Below are positions 9,731 through 22,354 of a stretch of DNA of 64,000 nt, one piece after another; position 1 is the stretch's first letter, and each line of letters starts with the position of its first letter. The notes beneath the pieces were generated by a model. The model worked only from the letters and a program-made list of their open reading frames with translations. It ran no database searches and had not been told where the DNA came from. The DNA is taken from positions 62,001-126,000 of the forward strand of contig MU623389.1 of the NCBI GenBank assembly GCA_025201765.1. Direction: 5' to 3'. The DNA is from Daldinia sp. FL1419 (lineage: Eukaryota; Ascomycota; Sordariomycetes; Xylariales; Hypoxylaceae). The position numbers and the translations under genes were made by a program.

Positions 9731-12700
9731 TGCAAAAAGAGCTTCGAAGGTTTATTGATACCAATGCGCATTTTGTCGATCCGGCCATCAAGTCTTTATG
9801 CTGGAGCTTGATGCATTCGAGCTTAAACCCAAAGAGCCCTTGCCTTTCTTTCCAGTTGCAGCTTCAACTTCATGATGGTGTGTAGACTAAGTTCTAGTTT
9901 ACCCTACGTAGCAAGTAGATCTTAATAGAGCCCGAGATTTAGCAACTCCGGTTTTTTATTTAGTGGTGAGATACGTATGGTGGCGTGGACAACGCGGACT
10001 ATGTGGATGAAAAGGGGCAACGGTAAAGAGTAAAGAGGAGATCGGCGTTTAACAGACGGGCAAAGATAGAGAGAGATGAGAGATAGAAGAAGATGGCAGG
10101 ACTTACCCCACAGATATGCCAAGGGATTAAATTCGAAGCGTTGTGGGGGCATCTTTTTCGGCTACACGGGCTAACTCAGGTCTAACCCAAGCCAGCAAGG
10201 TACGCGGCATGTACGCTATTTGAGGTACTACTATGTACAAATACTACGTTCGGTAGCTTTATTCGTCGACATGGCAAACTTGTGAAAAAAAGGGGTCTCA
10301 AACCGGGCTTACTGTTGGTGGTGTCTAGTTGCACAATAAACGCACACGAATTGGTAACCAGTCGCACTCAATCAGAGCGAAGAGATAATTAACAAATAAT
10401 ACACTACATATATGTAGTATATCAAATTCCTACCCAGACCTGCTGGACCTCGCCGACCACCCGTGCCCTCGACGCTACTAACCTTACCTGCATTTGATCT
10501 TTGCCGATTTGTGCGTCCATACATATTAAGTGGATTACCAGTGGATTGTTAGATTGTTAGTGGGTCGTCTTCGCGGTGTTACACGTGCGATGGTGTATTA
10601 TGAGTTATTAGTTCCTAAGCGGTAGACTTATTAATTAGATTACAGATACCGGGGGGGGTTGGCCCTTGGGATAAAACGAATAGCTCTTTTCCCTCTTTCT
10701 GGACCGGTTTAGAAATTAAGTACCTACCTATCTATAGCTCAAGATCTATTAACTAGCGGATCTATCATTGTATAAACAAATGGAATCCCCAACGAAATCC
10801 TAGAATTCATCTTTTTGGAGCCGAGAGGAATTAGTCGACGATCGAGAATCGAGAAGCTCCCCGTGGAAGCCGATTCTTAAGCACGACCAGGTTAGGTATT
10901 ATCTATATTATGCACATGGTTGTCATGGTATTAAACTCAAGGTCTGGGCCATCAAGCTATTGCTGTCAGGCACTTACATGCCTAAGTACCTGAAGTGTGG
11001 TTATTACGCGGAAGAATGCTTGGCAGCTTCAAGGCTAGAATAGCCAGAGGCAACTTTCTTGCTTGTTAATGCATCGTATATTGTCACCGCTTGTCGTCCA
11101 ACCGACTTCGACTACGGAACGCTGTGCTCCTTTCATTCATCTCTTTACCCTTTGGTCCTTTCTTTTCGCGTCCCAATTGAAGCTATGAAGCAATGCTGTC
11201 CTTTTCTCATATTATATGGCTGATAGTTGACGTACGATGTGTCCTGTAGGATTGGGGATTGTTGAGATCGATACGAGTTACAGGTGACAGTGCCCTTTTA
11301 GGTAGGTCCTTACTCGGTTTACTGTGTTCGCCTGGCACCTTCTTAACCCCTACTACAGCGGAGGTACCCTTAATATTGCGTACCTACATTTCTGTACCTG
11401 CCGCCTGCTAAATTACCACCCTACCACTAGGTAGGCACCACTACTTTAGGTACATTTCTATTAAACATTTTAGCTATTCCGATTTGGTACCTATTTGCAC
11501 CAGACCAGGTCATACCTGGGATACTATGGTGGCTTCTTGCGCATCTGTGCCCTTTACGAATCCCACTAACCCAATTTTGATATTGTTGTAATAATATAAG
11601 GTTAAGCCCACACCTCGGTTCTGAAACTCAATTGATGGTGCTCTTTTTGTCCTTTTCCGAGTTTGAATTGTATCGAATTATAATTCCCTCGTTCTTTTTC
11701 CTAACAAAAAAGAAACTATCTACAGCAACCAATTATTAATACGGACGGAGGTTGTAAGACGGGTTTGAATTTTGCCCCGCTAGCTTCTGTTTCGTCGATC
11801 TTCCAACCGACATTCCCCTTGTCATCCTGTCAGAAAAGAGCCAGGACAAGAAAGAACGAACCCCCCATCCTAAATCAATTAGATCAATTAGAGCCCACAG
11901 CGGGATACACAGTACCTTTTCACATTCTGCCACTTGACCCTTCCACTTATTTTAGTAACAACCCTTAAGTTAATAGGGGTCTTCTTTTTTTCAAGGGCGA
12001 CCCGGTGTAAAAGGGGGGTTACTAATTGTTTAGAAAGGGCTGAAAAAAGTAGAGGAGACATAATGCTAAGGAGCTAAACCAAGGAAAATCTTGTCACCCG
12101 ACGCGCTTCGACACTTCGAATGGGAAGGAAGACCGACAGCATTTAATCGAAATAATCACCAACTACCGACAGTAACATAACCTCGCACCTCCTCTTCCCG
12201 AAAGTTGCCCCAAGCTTTTTTTCGAGCTGCAATCCAGCTGCAAGCCTGCAAATCTGCAAGCTTTTAAGCTTCGAGAAGAAAAAGAATATTTGTATTGCAT
12301 TTTGGTGCAACAAGAGAAATCGAAAAATTGAGAAATCGAGAAATCGAGAATCTGCGACCCGAACTCGCCCTCGTTCACTTTTTGTACTAAAAACATTTAG
12401 GAACCCGGGCGACTTTCGCTTTCTCAGTTCAAGGTTCCTTAGGTTCCTTGCATAAGCAGAACAGTCTAACGCGCGTTGCCGTAACAAAATATCTAAATCA
12501 TTTCCCATTCGCACATCGCACATCGCACATCGCACCTATTCCCGTTTCCTCGACCCACGAGCTGACCACCTACTACTTACCACCAAAAAATTCACACATC
12601 CTGTTCTTCGGTCTACACTTTTTTCCCCCCCAGCGCTTTGTCGCATTTTCATACCTAAGCTTACCTATCAATTCGATTGGTATCTTATTAATCCTTCATC

Positions 12701-13064
12701 TGTCTCCGAAGACGCCACGCTGCATCACGTTTCAAGCAAGTAGTAAAACGTCATCGCGTCGTCACGGCCAAACTTGGCGAATATTCTCACCTCCTTGAAG
12801 ATCGTTTGCCCATCTATCAAACCCCTGACGCACTACCTACGCCAGAGTTTCCTGCAGAGTCCGGGTTGCGTTATCGCGCGAGTCGATTTGGAAACCCCCC
12901 AATCGAGAAAATTATTGGTTGATAGAGTAGGAATCCGTCAATCAGCGCCTATGAAGAGCATTTTCTAACCCGAGAACAACAGCTAAGGGGCAATTATTCA
13001 TACCACACCCCTGCGAGATACGGAGAACCTGTACCATCCCCAAAAACAAGGAAATCCGAACAAG
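9731..13064. other. Long intergenic region between SDR and Pal1
   Basis: 3.3 kb with no gene I can support. It includes a G-run (GGGGGGG) at about 10652, several TACCTA/TAGGTA words (10718-10732, 11301-11310, 11428-11435, 11449-11454), poly-pyrimidine tracts from 12580 on, and a triple CGCACAT word at 12509-12535. The last 600 bp is C/T-rich and probably holds the promoter and a long 5' leader for the downstream gene. Open frames on either strand (for example 12143-12535 minus) look like low-complexity chance frames. Confidence 0.45.
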
Positions 13065-14981
13065 ATGTCCACTCAATCGTCAGACCTACTAGGTAAGTAG
13101 AAAAAAAAATAGCGAAAGCAAGCAAGATAATGCTTTAGCTCCGCCGCCCCCTTTTTCATCCCATTTCTTATATTATCCTTTTGCCTTTCGATAAAGGAGG
13201 TTCAAGGTTCAAGTTACTCACGGTCCACTTTACGGGACCAGTTGCCTATCCTGTTTCATTTGTAGAGATTGTTGTTTCACAATTGCCTATCACAGTCTTC
13301 ACTTTTTTATTATAGTGAATCTGTAGTGATCCGTTCTAGCTAATCATTTCTTTTTGTTTGCTATTCAACAGGTCTCTATGATAATCGCCAATCCACCCAA
13401 TCCCAATCGTCTAGTCTGACGCTTAATCTTTCGTCAAACAACCCCTTTCGCAACCGTGCGGCCTCGCCTAACAGCTTGGTCTCCCCTCCTCGTTCTCCAT
13501 TTGATGACCCTCCTCCCCGACCTACTTCGAGAAATCCTTTCCTTGACGAGCCATCTAACAATTCTGCAACTGCTGCTTCATCCAACAAGATGTCATCAAC
13601 AAAGGAGCACAAGTCTTTTACCGCGGAGGATTTATTCGTAAGTTGCCTGTCGTGAACCGATTGCATCTTATCGCCCTATTTCCAGATAGGCAGGTTGCTG
13701 ATATGTCCAATATGTAGGATAACCTGACGCTTGACGATGGAAGCAAAGATACGAAATCACGACCAGCTCCTGCCCGACCGGTGAAGGGTCCTCCCGGACC
13801 ACCTCGTGGCGAAAACAACCCTCCCCGTGGTCGCGGAGCGCCGCCTTCTTCATCCCATAGGCCTAGCCGGTCTCAAGAGGAAGCTCTAAGGGCTCGTCGA
13901 ATGCATAGCGCTTCAAACGGAGGTGAAAAGGGCCTCTCTGGTCCCTCCGATAGGAAACAGACGGATCGTCGCCCGCGTCGCAATAGCGATTCATCAATGA
14001 TTGAGAAGCCGTTGACGGAAGAAGAGAAGAAGGCACGCGAGCTTCGGCGTAAAGAACGAGAACGACGCCATCGCGAGGGCAAAGACAAACCTCGAACAGG
14101 CCGAAAAATCGATATTATCGATCAGCTTGATGCTACAAGCATTTACGGAACAGGACGTAGGTTATCATTGCGTGAATCTTTGTAGCTCGTATGCTTATTC
14201 ATCTCACCTAGTATTTCATCACGATGGTCCTTTTGATGCATGCAACCCGCACCGAAATCGTAAGGGCAGTCGTCGTGCGCCTATGCAAGCATTCGCCAAG
14301 GACTCTGCCAACAACTCTATCGGAGGCACCGGTCCCATAAACAAGAGGCCTGACCATTTACAGTTTATGGGCCAGGAGCCACATGACGCTTCTACCATGT
14401 ATGGGGGAGTTGTTAAGGAGAGATCTGGAGGGAGCAAGAGCGAGGCGACCTTTTTCGACCCGAAGCAGGCAAATGAATTCGTTGTTGGCGAAGAGACACT
14501 GGGACTCGGATCTTCAACCTTTTTGGAAGGCACGCCAGCGACACGTTCCGCAATCCAACGTAACCAAGCCGAGACAGCGCAAGAGGTCATGGAGCAGGGC
14601 CTGGGCAGGAAGAAGTCCGTCGTACAGCGCTTCCGAAGCATCAAGCGCGCTCCACGTGAGCCTCGCGAATTCAACTCGGATGGTGATCGCTACACTCCCA
14701 GGACTGGCGATATGCCTACTAGCAGCAGCACTGGCGAAAGGAACCCTTTCTTTGCAGAATTCGATAAGGCGGAGGAGCACATTTCCGTTAAGCGTAAGGA
14801 TTCGAACCCAACCACTCCTATGACACCGCCAGTACCTAGTCTTGAGCGCCGAGGGACTAACGATGGGCCTGAGGACGGTGCCGCGAAACAGGGTAACGGA
14901 TTAATGTCGCGTATGAAGAGTTTGAAAGGGCGACGACCACGACCCGACGTTCCCAACCGGGACCCTCCTGTGGCAATGTGA
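13065..14981 (+). CDS. Pal1-family cell morphology protein
   Basis: Pal1 proteins associate with the cortex and endocytic sites and support polarised growth in fungi. Exons 13065-13092, 13372-13637, 13718-14156 and 14212-14981 give 500 aa. The first coding exon has only 28 nt and is followed by a 279-bp intron, long for this window. The Pal1 region is recognisable: SRNPFLDE, FTAEDLFDNLTLDDG, then KIDIIDQLDATSIYGTG joined by the third intron to LFHHDGPFDACNPHRN, and APMQAFAKDSANNS. An NPF motif near residue 35 (SSNNPFRNR) is the kind bound by EH-domain endocytic proteins. The rest is charged and low complexity, with a basic, Arg/Glu-rich helix (about residues 185-220) and a variable C-terminus. 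Identity rests on these conserved blocks. Confidence 0.9.
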
Positions 14982-15825
14982 GCCGCGCAAAGAATAACGT
15001 CACAATAGCGGTGGAATATATTTCATAAGAGTAACCAACATTGGCAGCTACTTCTTTAGGTTGGGGTGGTTTTACCAGATGTTTTGAACAGTAGTGGAGC
15101 TCTGTTACATTTGGGGTTGGCACGTTTGGTGCTGCAATGTTCATGATGAATACGCTTCCCAACCTTTTCCGCTTGAGAATGAAAGGCCAATGTCCCTGGA
15201 TGGTACGTGAGAGAAGCCGCTAGGTGCTAGTCGGTTGTACACGGACACTCACTTTATGGGTCTCGGCTTCGTGTCAGGATAAGTAGTTTCTTGAGTTCTC
15301 CTAATTAGTTACAGGGAGAAGCGGCAAGTCTAGGTAATCTGTGAGCATGAGTTAGCGGAAGCGGCAAAGGAGTGAAGGTGGGAAGATCTTGCCGGTGATC
15401 CCTAGGTGAAAAACCCATGCAGATTGAATTGAGCGAGAATCAACTCTCGGATTATGCGGTTGGTGCGTGGTGCGTGGTACGTGGTGTGCGGTGCTGATAT
15501 CAGAAATATGCTGTCTTAAGGTTATGACATTCGCTGTAAAGTATCTCCACTTCGGAGCACACTCATAATATATTTATAGACTACGTTGTGCGACTCAAAA
15601 TTCGTTTGTAATTAGTATCAAGTCATTATAATTCGTTTTCCAAGTTTTCAGTAGACTTGTGCTGTCAGAATTTGGGTTGAGTGGTGGTTATATTTTATGG
15701 TTATATTTTATGACGCCCAACGCCTTTCAAAGTCGCCTATTACGTGGTAATTTCCCCCAATTAACTTTTCGCAACTAAATCTAAGAAATACACAAATTCA
15801 AGTGAATTCAAGTGATGCCGAAAAT
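14982..15825. other. Spacer between Pal1 and the RecA-like gene
   Basis: No gene seen. It contains a short GTGCGTG/GTACGTG repeat tract at about 15460-15492 and a doubled GGTTATATTTTATG at about 15685-15712, in AT-rich sequence just before the next gene. Confidence 0.5.
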
Positions 15826-17497
15826 ATGAACCAAGACGCCGACGAGGTACGGCCGGCTTCACAGGCAACCTCACACTTGCCACTCCTGGAACCAATATCG
15901 GGTGCAACGCTATACGAGCTCGAGTCAAAACGTCGTGAGGCTCTTAGACGCCGCGGACGAGTAAAGACGGGTTGCGCCGAGGTAGACGATGCTGTACTCT
16001 TAGGCGGTTTGGAGCGCGGATCCGTCGTAGGGCTTAGTGCGGAGGAAGTCGAGTTTGGGCTTCTAGTAAGTACAGAGTACCTCACCTCTCTTCCCACGAT
16101 AGACACGATAGACACGATGGACACCTTACGGTAGATGGGAATTAACAGTCGTCGGGATATAATAGGTTGGGTTACAGACTGTAGCACATACGCTAGTCTC
16201 TGGGGCAAAACAAAAGGCGACTATTGTTACTACGTTGACGTCGGCGGCGATACTGCCGACGCTGCGGGATGTTATCCGGGCGCAGGTGCAGGCTCGTTTG
16301 GGACCGACGGCGAATCAGAAGCAGGATGTACTGATTGCGGAGGTGAGAAGTTGTCTCGAACGGATTTCTATCTCGAGGGTTTTTGATGTCGAGGGATTGT
16401 GGGAGGTGCTGCGTGAGCTTGAGATGGGGCCGGAGGATGAGGACGGTGGTGATGCCGTTGCTAAGGAGGAGGAGGAGGAGGAGGAGATAGTGCCCACTGC
16501 TTTTGAGGACAAGGAAGATTTGGCTCCCACTGAGAAGCCGGAGTCAATCCACCCAAAGGATACAAACGAGAATGAGATTACAGAGGATGTGCCTACCCAA
16601 ATATTGCAACCTAAGACGGAGCGAATGGAGGTAGCAGACAGCGAAGACGAAGACGAACTGAGCCTATCACCACCAGAACAATCTCAACCTCAGCTTCAAC
16701 CATCCACACCCCCTCAACCCTCTCCTCCAAATGCGTCTTTATCATCTTCACTTTCCCCTCCCCCAATGACGCCAACTCCCGAGCCCACCACGGCCAAGCC
16801 CGTATCTCCGGACGCCAAAGAACCAGCCTCCCACATCCCAGACCTAATTATAATAACGCACTTCTCCTCCCTCCTCACGAACCTCTTCACCCGCTCCGCA
16901 GACAACAAAAGCGCCGCGCACACGACAATACAACTACTCTCGTCGCACTTGCGGTACCTGGCCAGGTCGGCGGAGGGACCGCTTGTTATGCTGCTGAATA
17001 GCACTACCAGTACGAGTACGTCCGGGACTTCGGCTTTGACTAGTGCGGGCCCTTCTCATATCCCCACGCCGCCGAACCCTGCCTCAGGCGCGGGATCGGG
17101 ATCGTCGAAAGACAGGCCGCTGGAACCTACGCTGAGATCTATCTTCTCTCTCGCGTCGGTACGTGGGGGGGCGGGCGGCGGGACTCCACGGCAGAATAAA
17201 CCCGCGTTCGGGGCTACGTTTGCGCAGTTCCTCGACTTGCATATGCTGTGCACGCGTGTGCCGCGGACGAAAGCTGATGCGGTGGCGTTGGCGGCGTTGG
17301 CGGCGGGGGCGGGGGCGGGAATGGGGAGGTGGTGTTGGGTTGTGGAGGTGTTGCTTGATGAGATGGGTGTGGAGGAGGGTGATGGTGATAGTGGTGGTGG
17401 TGATGGGGGTAGGAAAAGGAGGAATAGAGAGCAGCGCTGGGGTGCGGTGGATGTCAGAGGGAATGTTAGGATTGTCGATGCACTTTTGGGAGGTTAG
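15826..17497 (+). CDS. RecA/Rad51-fold-like protein, degenerate P-loop
   Basis: Exons 15826-16065 and 16166-17497 give 523 aa. The intron joins FGLL to VGLQTVAHTLVSG, a smooth RecA-core sequence; in-frame GTG codons upstream of 15826 are not used because this is a eukaryotic gene. The core order fits a Rad51 paralogue: TGCAEVDDAVLLGGLERGSV (start of the ATPase fold), then the position of Walker A, which here reads GLSAEEVEFG and lacks GKT/S, then IVTTLTSAAILPTLRDV, and a Walker-B-like strand PDLIIITHFSSLL. Between them lies an acidic and Pro/Ser-rich insert of about 140 residues. It may act in recombination without ATP hydrolysis, but this is inference; the family assignment is moderate. Confidence 0.65.
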
Positions 17498-17995
17498 ATG
17501 GCTGCAGACGCAAGTCAGGGGCGAGTGAAACCATGGACTTGTAAGCGCTGTTGCTAAACTGCGGGATACTACTTTCTTGAGGTTATAATGAGCGTACATA
17601 TGTAAACCTCGTGAACTTTGAAAGAAGATGGGATCAATGGCGCGCATCTGAGATAGCTATAGATCGATAGTTCTGTTGCTATACCTATCCGTCTAAGCCA
17701 AAACCAAACTTTACAACTTCATAAGCCCAATTAAAGAACGTTGTTTTCGTTTTCCGTGATGTCGCATACCTACTCGTCTACAAGCCCTACTCTAATGCTC
17801 TTCTCATGCTCTTCTCATGCTCTAGTTTTGCGTATAATAGAGTGGCGTATCTACCAAGTACCCCCTTACCCTCCCCTTCCCATTTTTCTCGTTCGTATAT
17901 TCAACACAGGGGCCATCGAACTCTTCTCGGGCCCCTGGTTCTGTCCCAACCTTTTAGCTTCCATCGCATCTCATCTCACTGTATTTACCTCACTC
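17498..17995. other. Convergent intergenic region
   Basis: Lies between two genes that converge. No gene is seen. An 11-bp CTCTTCTCATG word is doubled at about 17799-17820, and the last 150 bases are C/T-rich and probably 3' UTR of the minus-strand gene. Confidence 0.5.
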
Positions 17996-19524
17996 TTACA
18001 GCTCACCAGCACCGTCTTCCTCCCCGTCCTTCTTCTCCTCATCCTTAATAAGCGGATCTAGCCTCTCAACCAACTCCTCAACACTAATCTCGCCCTCAAC
18101 CTCCCCATTCCACTCGCCCTTGTGCTTGTGCGGCGGAATCAAGATGTGGTCCACAACCTGCAACACACCATTCCGGGCAAGACCATCCTGGATCGCGACA
18201 TCCACGCGTCCATTAACCTTGACATTAATAAATCCAAGCCAACGCGTGATATCCACGGCGAGGTGCGCATCGTCAAGAAGAGTAGGGAGATCAAGATGGT
18301 AATGCTTGGCACCCTTCGCGTCGACCTCTCCTCCGTCTTGCTCCTCCACGCCGCCAGCACCATGATTCCCCAGCTCCAGACTCGGCGCAAAACCCGCCGC
18401 CTTAGGGCCATAGTACGCATCCGAGTACAGCGTCTCGTTCACCACGATGTGGTACTCGAGGAGCGCGCGCAGGTACCGCAGCCCCTTTTCGGTGTTGAAC
18501 AGGAAGGCGTTGGCCGCGGGGCCGAGGCGCTGGAACGCGGTGTTGGTGGGCGCGAAGAGGGTTAGTCCGCTGAGGTGGGGGCGGTGCGGCGCGTCGTCGT
18601 CGGGCTTGTGGTGTTGCTTGAGACCGCTCTTCTCGGCGGCTAGCTCGAAGGTTGAGAACTTGGAGGGGAAGAGGGATATTAGCGTTTTGACGGGTGGCGG
18701 GGGGACTAGGATGTTGTTGACGCCGTGGATGACGCCGTTGGAGGTCCGCTGGAGGTTGGTTAGTAGTGTTTTCAACGGGGAGGAGGGGAGGAGGGGAGGT
18801 AGAATAGACGCACCAGGTTTGCGTAGGCGACCTTGCTGAAGAAGTTCAACTTCACGCCGAATAGCCCGACGCTGACGCGAATTCGCTGGGGCCTACCACC
18901 CAATGCCTCCTCCTCTAGGGCAGTGGGCAGGGTGTGGTGAGCGAGCACGCGGCCGGCGGGGAAGTAGTCGGGAACGACATGGTACTTGATCAGCTTCTCG
19001 ATGAACTCCTTCGGCGGCTTGTGATCCTTTCCGTGATGGGGGATCTTTTCGAAAGCGTGATTCAAGGGGACGAAGACGGTGATGTTGGCCGACGTGCTGT
19101 TGAGCTTCTTGATCAGGTCCGGGTAGTCGTCGACCAGAGCCGCGAACTTCTTGGTGTAATTCGAGGCCTTGATGGTCTGGTAGATCGTCAAATTGGTGAC
19201 GTGCCCGTGCCCGTGCTCTGCTGCGGCGTAGTCGGACGGGGGGAGGAAATCGGTGATCTCAGATCCGAGTTCGAAATCCACTTTGGGGAGCGAGCTGCTT
19301 AGCTTACTGGCCTGCTCCTCGATGGTATCGAGGGTAGACTCGAAAGTGCGCTCTGCAGAAGAGAGAAAGTCGTTAAGACTATGGGTGTGATCCCACCATG
19401 ACGACACATGCTTCTCTACCTGCTGTTCGTTCTCGAGGACGAGTTGCTCAGCGGTAGCTTCATTGGGGACCACGAATGCGGCAGCCGAAGCCGCCAAGGG
19501 CAATAGAGCCGTTGAATATCTCAT
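17996..19524 (-). CDS. Secreted fasciclin (FAS1) domain protein, two domains
   Basis: Fasciclin domains mediate adhesion at cell surfaces. Exons 19524-18814 and 18748-17996 give 487 aa. The intron (donor GTGCGT, acceptor CCAG) joins AYANL to RTSNGVIHGV and lies within the first FAS1 domain, just before its H-box-like end. Residues 1-20 (MRYSTALLPLAASAAAFVVP) are a signal peptide. The first FAS1 domain spans about 115-270, with NITVFVPLNHAFEKI and KYHVVPDYF; the second about 275-450, with LTLFAPTNTAFQRLG and EYHIVVNETLY, ending in VLQVVDHILIPP. N-glycosylation sequons are visible (NLT, NYT, NST, NIT). No GPI-anchor tail is evident, as the C-terminus is acidic and hydrophilic. Confidence 0.9.
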
Positions 19525-21114
19525 CTTGCCGCCGGAGATTAACCCTCTGAAGAAGCAATTGGGAAGAGTCGGGAACTACGGAAGTGGCTGAATTATTACA
19601 AGTTCTGGCTCGGAAGCCCGTAGCTTATAAAATTGAACTTGCTTTCTCACTACAACAAATCTCTGACGAGCCTTGACGTCAAACCCGTGCAGAAAACGGT
19701 TGAGAAGTCTCGAATTTTACAAAGGATCCGGAATTGGTCGCGGTCTACACGCAACTGGGGAGGATAAGCCGGAAAGGGGGAGGAAGAGGAAGGGGAAGGA
19801 ATCTAATACCGAGTTCTAGAATCTAGATGCCTTTACTTCCAGGCGCCTTACTTTCAGGTGCCTTACTCTATCGGGTAGGTCTAAGTCTAGGTAAGCAGGG
19901 GGGATTCGATCAATGAAGGACGCCCTTTCGGGGTCTCGTCAGATGGCAGACGTCAGACGTCAGACGTTGCGCAGCATCTCGTTGGCGGCGTAAGGTGATT
20001 TCTCCTTGTGTTCGCGTCATGATTAACGGCTGCCTGGAAGACAACTTACGTATTCCGTTTTTGCGAGTTGATTCTCATTGGTTCTCGTTCGCAAGTCTAT
20101 CGGGGTCTAGGTAGGACAAGAGCTGCCATAGCTTCGCATCCCTGTTGCGGAGTTAAGGAGATCGGACAGTGATGGATTCCGTTTCCCGATTAGACGTCCT
20201 ATTGCTTGGTCTCTTTTCTCTTTGCTCTTTGCAACGGTAAATACCTAGATTGGTATAATTATTATTCCCCTTACGATCCAAGACAACCTCGTCTTTGTCC
20301 AGTTGTAGCTCTGCGTATAACCGGCAAAAATTATATCACTTTATCCAAATTCAATTTAATTCAAGACACCTACCTACCTAGGTACCTAAGACATCAGGTA
20401 TTATATTATTAGTTATGCTCTTATAATTCTGCTAATTCATTTATTTATTTATTTTGAGATAGGACGTATGTATGAGGTAAGTTACTTGTATTATCAAGTT
20501 TATCTTATTAGAGAATAGACGGGCATATCTACGATATATAAAGGTCACGGATGCGGGGCGTATAATATCCCTGTATATCAGCCACACACACATTCCAACA
20601 TTTATTTTCTTTTAGTTATTCCAAAAAAAAAAAAAAAGATATCAGTATCCTTCGATAATATAGCATGGAAAACCGTCACAATGTAAGGGTACCTGTATAT
20701 AGTCTTCTCGATAAGGTGAAGTCGCGTTATATATCATCCTACTCAAACGCCACAAACTCCCCGATTCGATCCCTTAACCGCATTTTCAGGTTCTTTATAT
20801 TACTAGGTAGTTTAGAAGCTATAGTGCTCTTATGGTCCTCAAATGATATATATGATACTACGAGATATATACTCTAGGTACTCACCTTTGTTCGTAAACA
20901 ACATGCGATATGAATCATATTGTTCGCAGCTTGTATTCACTCTATATTTTCTCTGCTCCTTTCGTGATAAAATTTACTTATTCGACTATCAGATCACTCT
21001 TCTAACTACTGGGGAAATAAATGAAACCCCTTTCAAAACCAAATTAGCCATTAGAATCGAACCCTTTAGAAATCAATATCTACTAGGTTAACCACCAACA
21101 TACCAGAATTCAAA
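19525..21114. other. AT-rich intergenic region with fasciclin promoter
   Basis: The first 450 bp should hold the fasciclin promoter. It contains a TATAAAA word at about 19627, a CRE palindrome at 19674-19681, and a triple AGACGTC word at about 19949-19967. From 20200 the sequence is strongly AT-rich with a TACCTACCTAGGTACCTA stretch at 20369-20386 and an A-run at 20623-20637. No gene is supported; 70-82-codon open frames at 20665-21091 are probably chance in AT-rich DNA. Confidence 0.45.
19674..19681. promoter_or_regulatory. CRE-type palindrome upstream of fasciclin gene
   Basis: TGACGTCA, within TTGACGTCAA, lies 150 bp upstream of the fasciclin start codon. It is a consensus bZIP (CREB/ATF) site. 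Use in vivo is inferred from sequence and position only. Confidence 0.4.
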
Positions 21115-21933
21115 ATGCTACACTCAACGGACCATCCATCTATTATACGACCCTTACGACCAATTGGAGGGATCAATCACGAGCCAAACTTCACGCGTGC
21201 AGAAAAACGTCGATATGACCGATGGGCTACGCCGCTTACATGTGCTGCAGTTGCTCTCGCGTCCTGGATTCCCGAAATCGACACCGCCGCCGTTGTCGAG
21301 TTCTTCGAATGTCCAAAGGTACAAACAGCCGTCGCCGAATTCCAGCGCGATATGTGGGAGGGACAGGACGCAACAGTCTCGAGCCAAGTCCTTACTGTTC
21401 CGGATTTCATGCAAGCCGCCCGTTACTTCGAACATGATAACGGATCTCAATCCTCACATGGATCTCGAGATTTCTCTATATACGGTTCCCAGGATAGTGA
21501 GCCTAGTTCCGCCCCGGCCGCACCGAGCCCATTAAGCCATTCAAAACACATTAATAATTTTATGAATCGAATATATGATTGGGTAATAGAAGATGGTATA
21601 GGACTGAAAATTAAACCATATTTCAGCACCAAATTCCTTATCCCAATTCTGGCCGGTACGCTCGCTAGTTATATGTATGTCTGTAACAGCAATGTGATAC
21701 AGGGCACGGGCTCCGTTGATGACCTATCCACATTCTGGCCGCAGGAGCAACTGCCGGTATATCTAGAATGGCGCGCCCGTCACGGACGCGAGGATCCCGA
21801 AGCTCCCCGGCGTCTTCTTTACTTATCTTTCGAGAATCTGCGTTCCTATCGCAGACATAGGGATGGCAGCTTTGCAGGGTGGATTCAGATTCTGATGACG
21901 GAACTACTAAGTAGGCATGCCCACGTCGATTAA
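21115..21933 (+). CDS. Hypothetical protein, single exon
   Basis: An uninterrupted 272-aa frame with an ATG at 21115. I recognise no family. Visible features are a short N-terminal region with basic residues (FTRAEKRRYDRW), an alanine-rich helix WATPLTCAAVALASWIPEID, a Ser/Pro-rich linker (about 110-140), a possible hydrophobic segment at about 173-188 (FLIPILAGTLASYMYVC), and an acidic/aromatic C-terminal part. Clean GC-balanced codons contrast with the AT-rich DNA upstream, which supports a real gene. It could be lineage-specific. Its neighbours give no clue. Confidence 0.55.
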   Translation: MLHSTDHPSIIRPLRPIGGINHEPNFTRAEKRRYDRWATPLTCAAVALASWIPEIDTAAVVEFFECPKVQTAVAEFQRDMWEGQDATVSSQVLTVPDFMQAARYFEHDNGSQSSHGSRDFSIYGSQDSEPSSAPAAPSPLSHSKHINNFMNRIYDWVIEDGIGLKIKPYFSTKFLIPILAGTLASYMYVCNSNVIQGTGSVDDLSTFWPQEQLPVYLEWRARHGREDPEAPRRLLYLSFENLRSYRRHRDGSFAGWIQILMTELLSRHAHVD

Positions 21934-22354
21934 TGGACTGAACAAGGAATACGCGCACCGAGGGGCCGTGGATTTGACTAATATGAGCAAGAATGGTCGG
22001 TATTGTGAGCGCACTGGTCTGGACGACTAAGGCTTTCTGGAGCAGTAGGCAATGTCTATTACTTTCGAGACGCGATCTACCTCTCATTGTGACTAGATCT
22101 ATAGGCAGGTACCTTGTATTAGGCGGTTAGGTATGTAGCTAATGTATACTTCAGCCGCGTCTCCTCGGTCGTGCTAGTCAGGTAACCCCTATTCACCTAC
22201 TGAGATAGATATATACTCTTCAAGTTTCTAATGGGATGCAGGCTTTTGTTTCTGTCAAATTCTTAGAATTAAAATATCTGTATTTATAGTCAGTCATGAT
22301 CGATATATTGTAGATCTTTTCTTGATTACCTATGTAAGTAGGTAGCTAAGGTAC
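21934..22354. other. Convergent spacer
   Basis: Between the plus-strand hypothetical gene and the minus-strand hydrolase. No gene; AT-rich with TAAGTAGGTAGC and AAGGTACCTAAC words near 22332-22357. Confidence 0.5.

Noticed and set aside
12143..12535. Minus-strand gene upstream of Pal1
   Set aside because: The translation is low complexity (poly-Phe/Ser), lacks splice partners and lies in the probable Pal1 promoter and leader.
15802..15825. An earlier start of the RecA-like protein
   Set aside because: The codon at 15802 is GTG; in a nuclear fungal gene the first ATG in frame is at 15826.
17084..17647. Antisense gene of 187 codons opposite the RecA-like gene
   Set aside because: Arg/Pro-rich low-complexity translation of a G-rich coding tract; a shadow frame.
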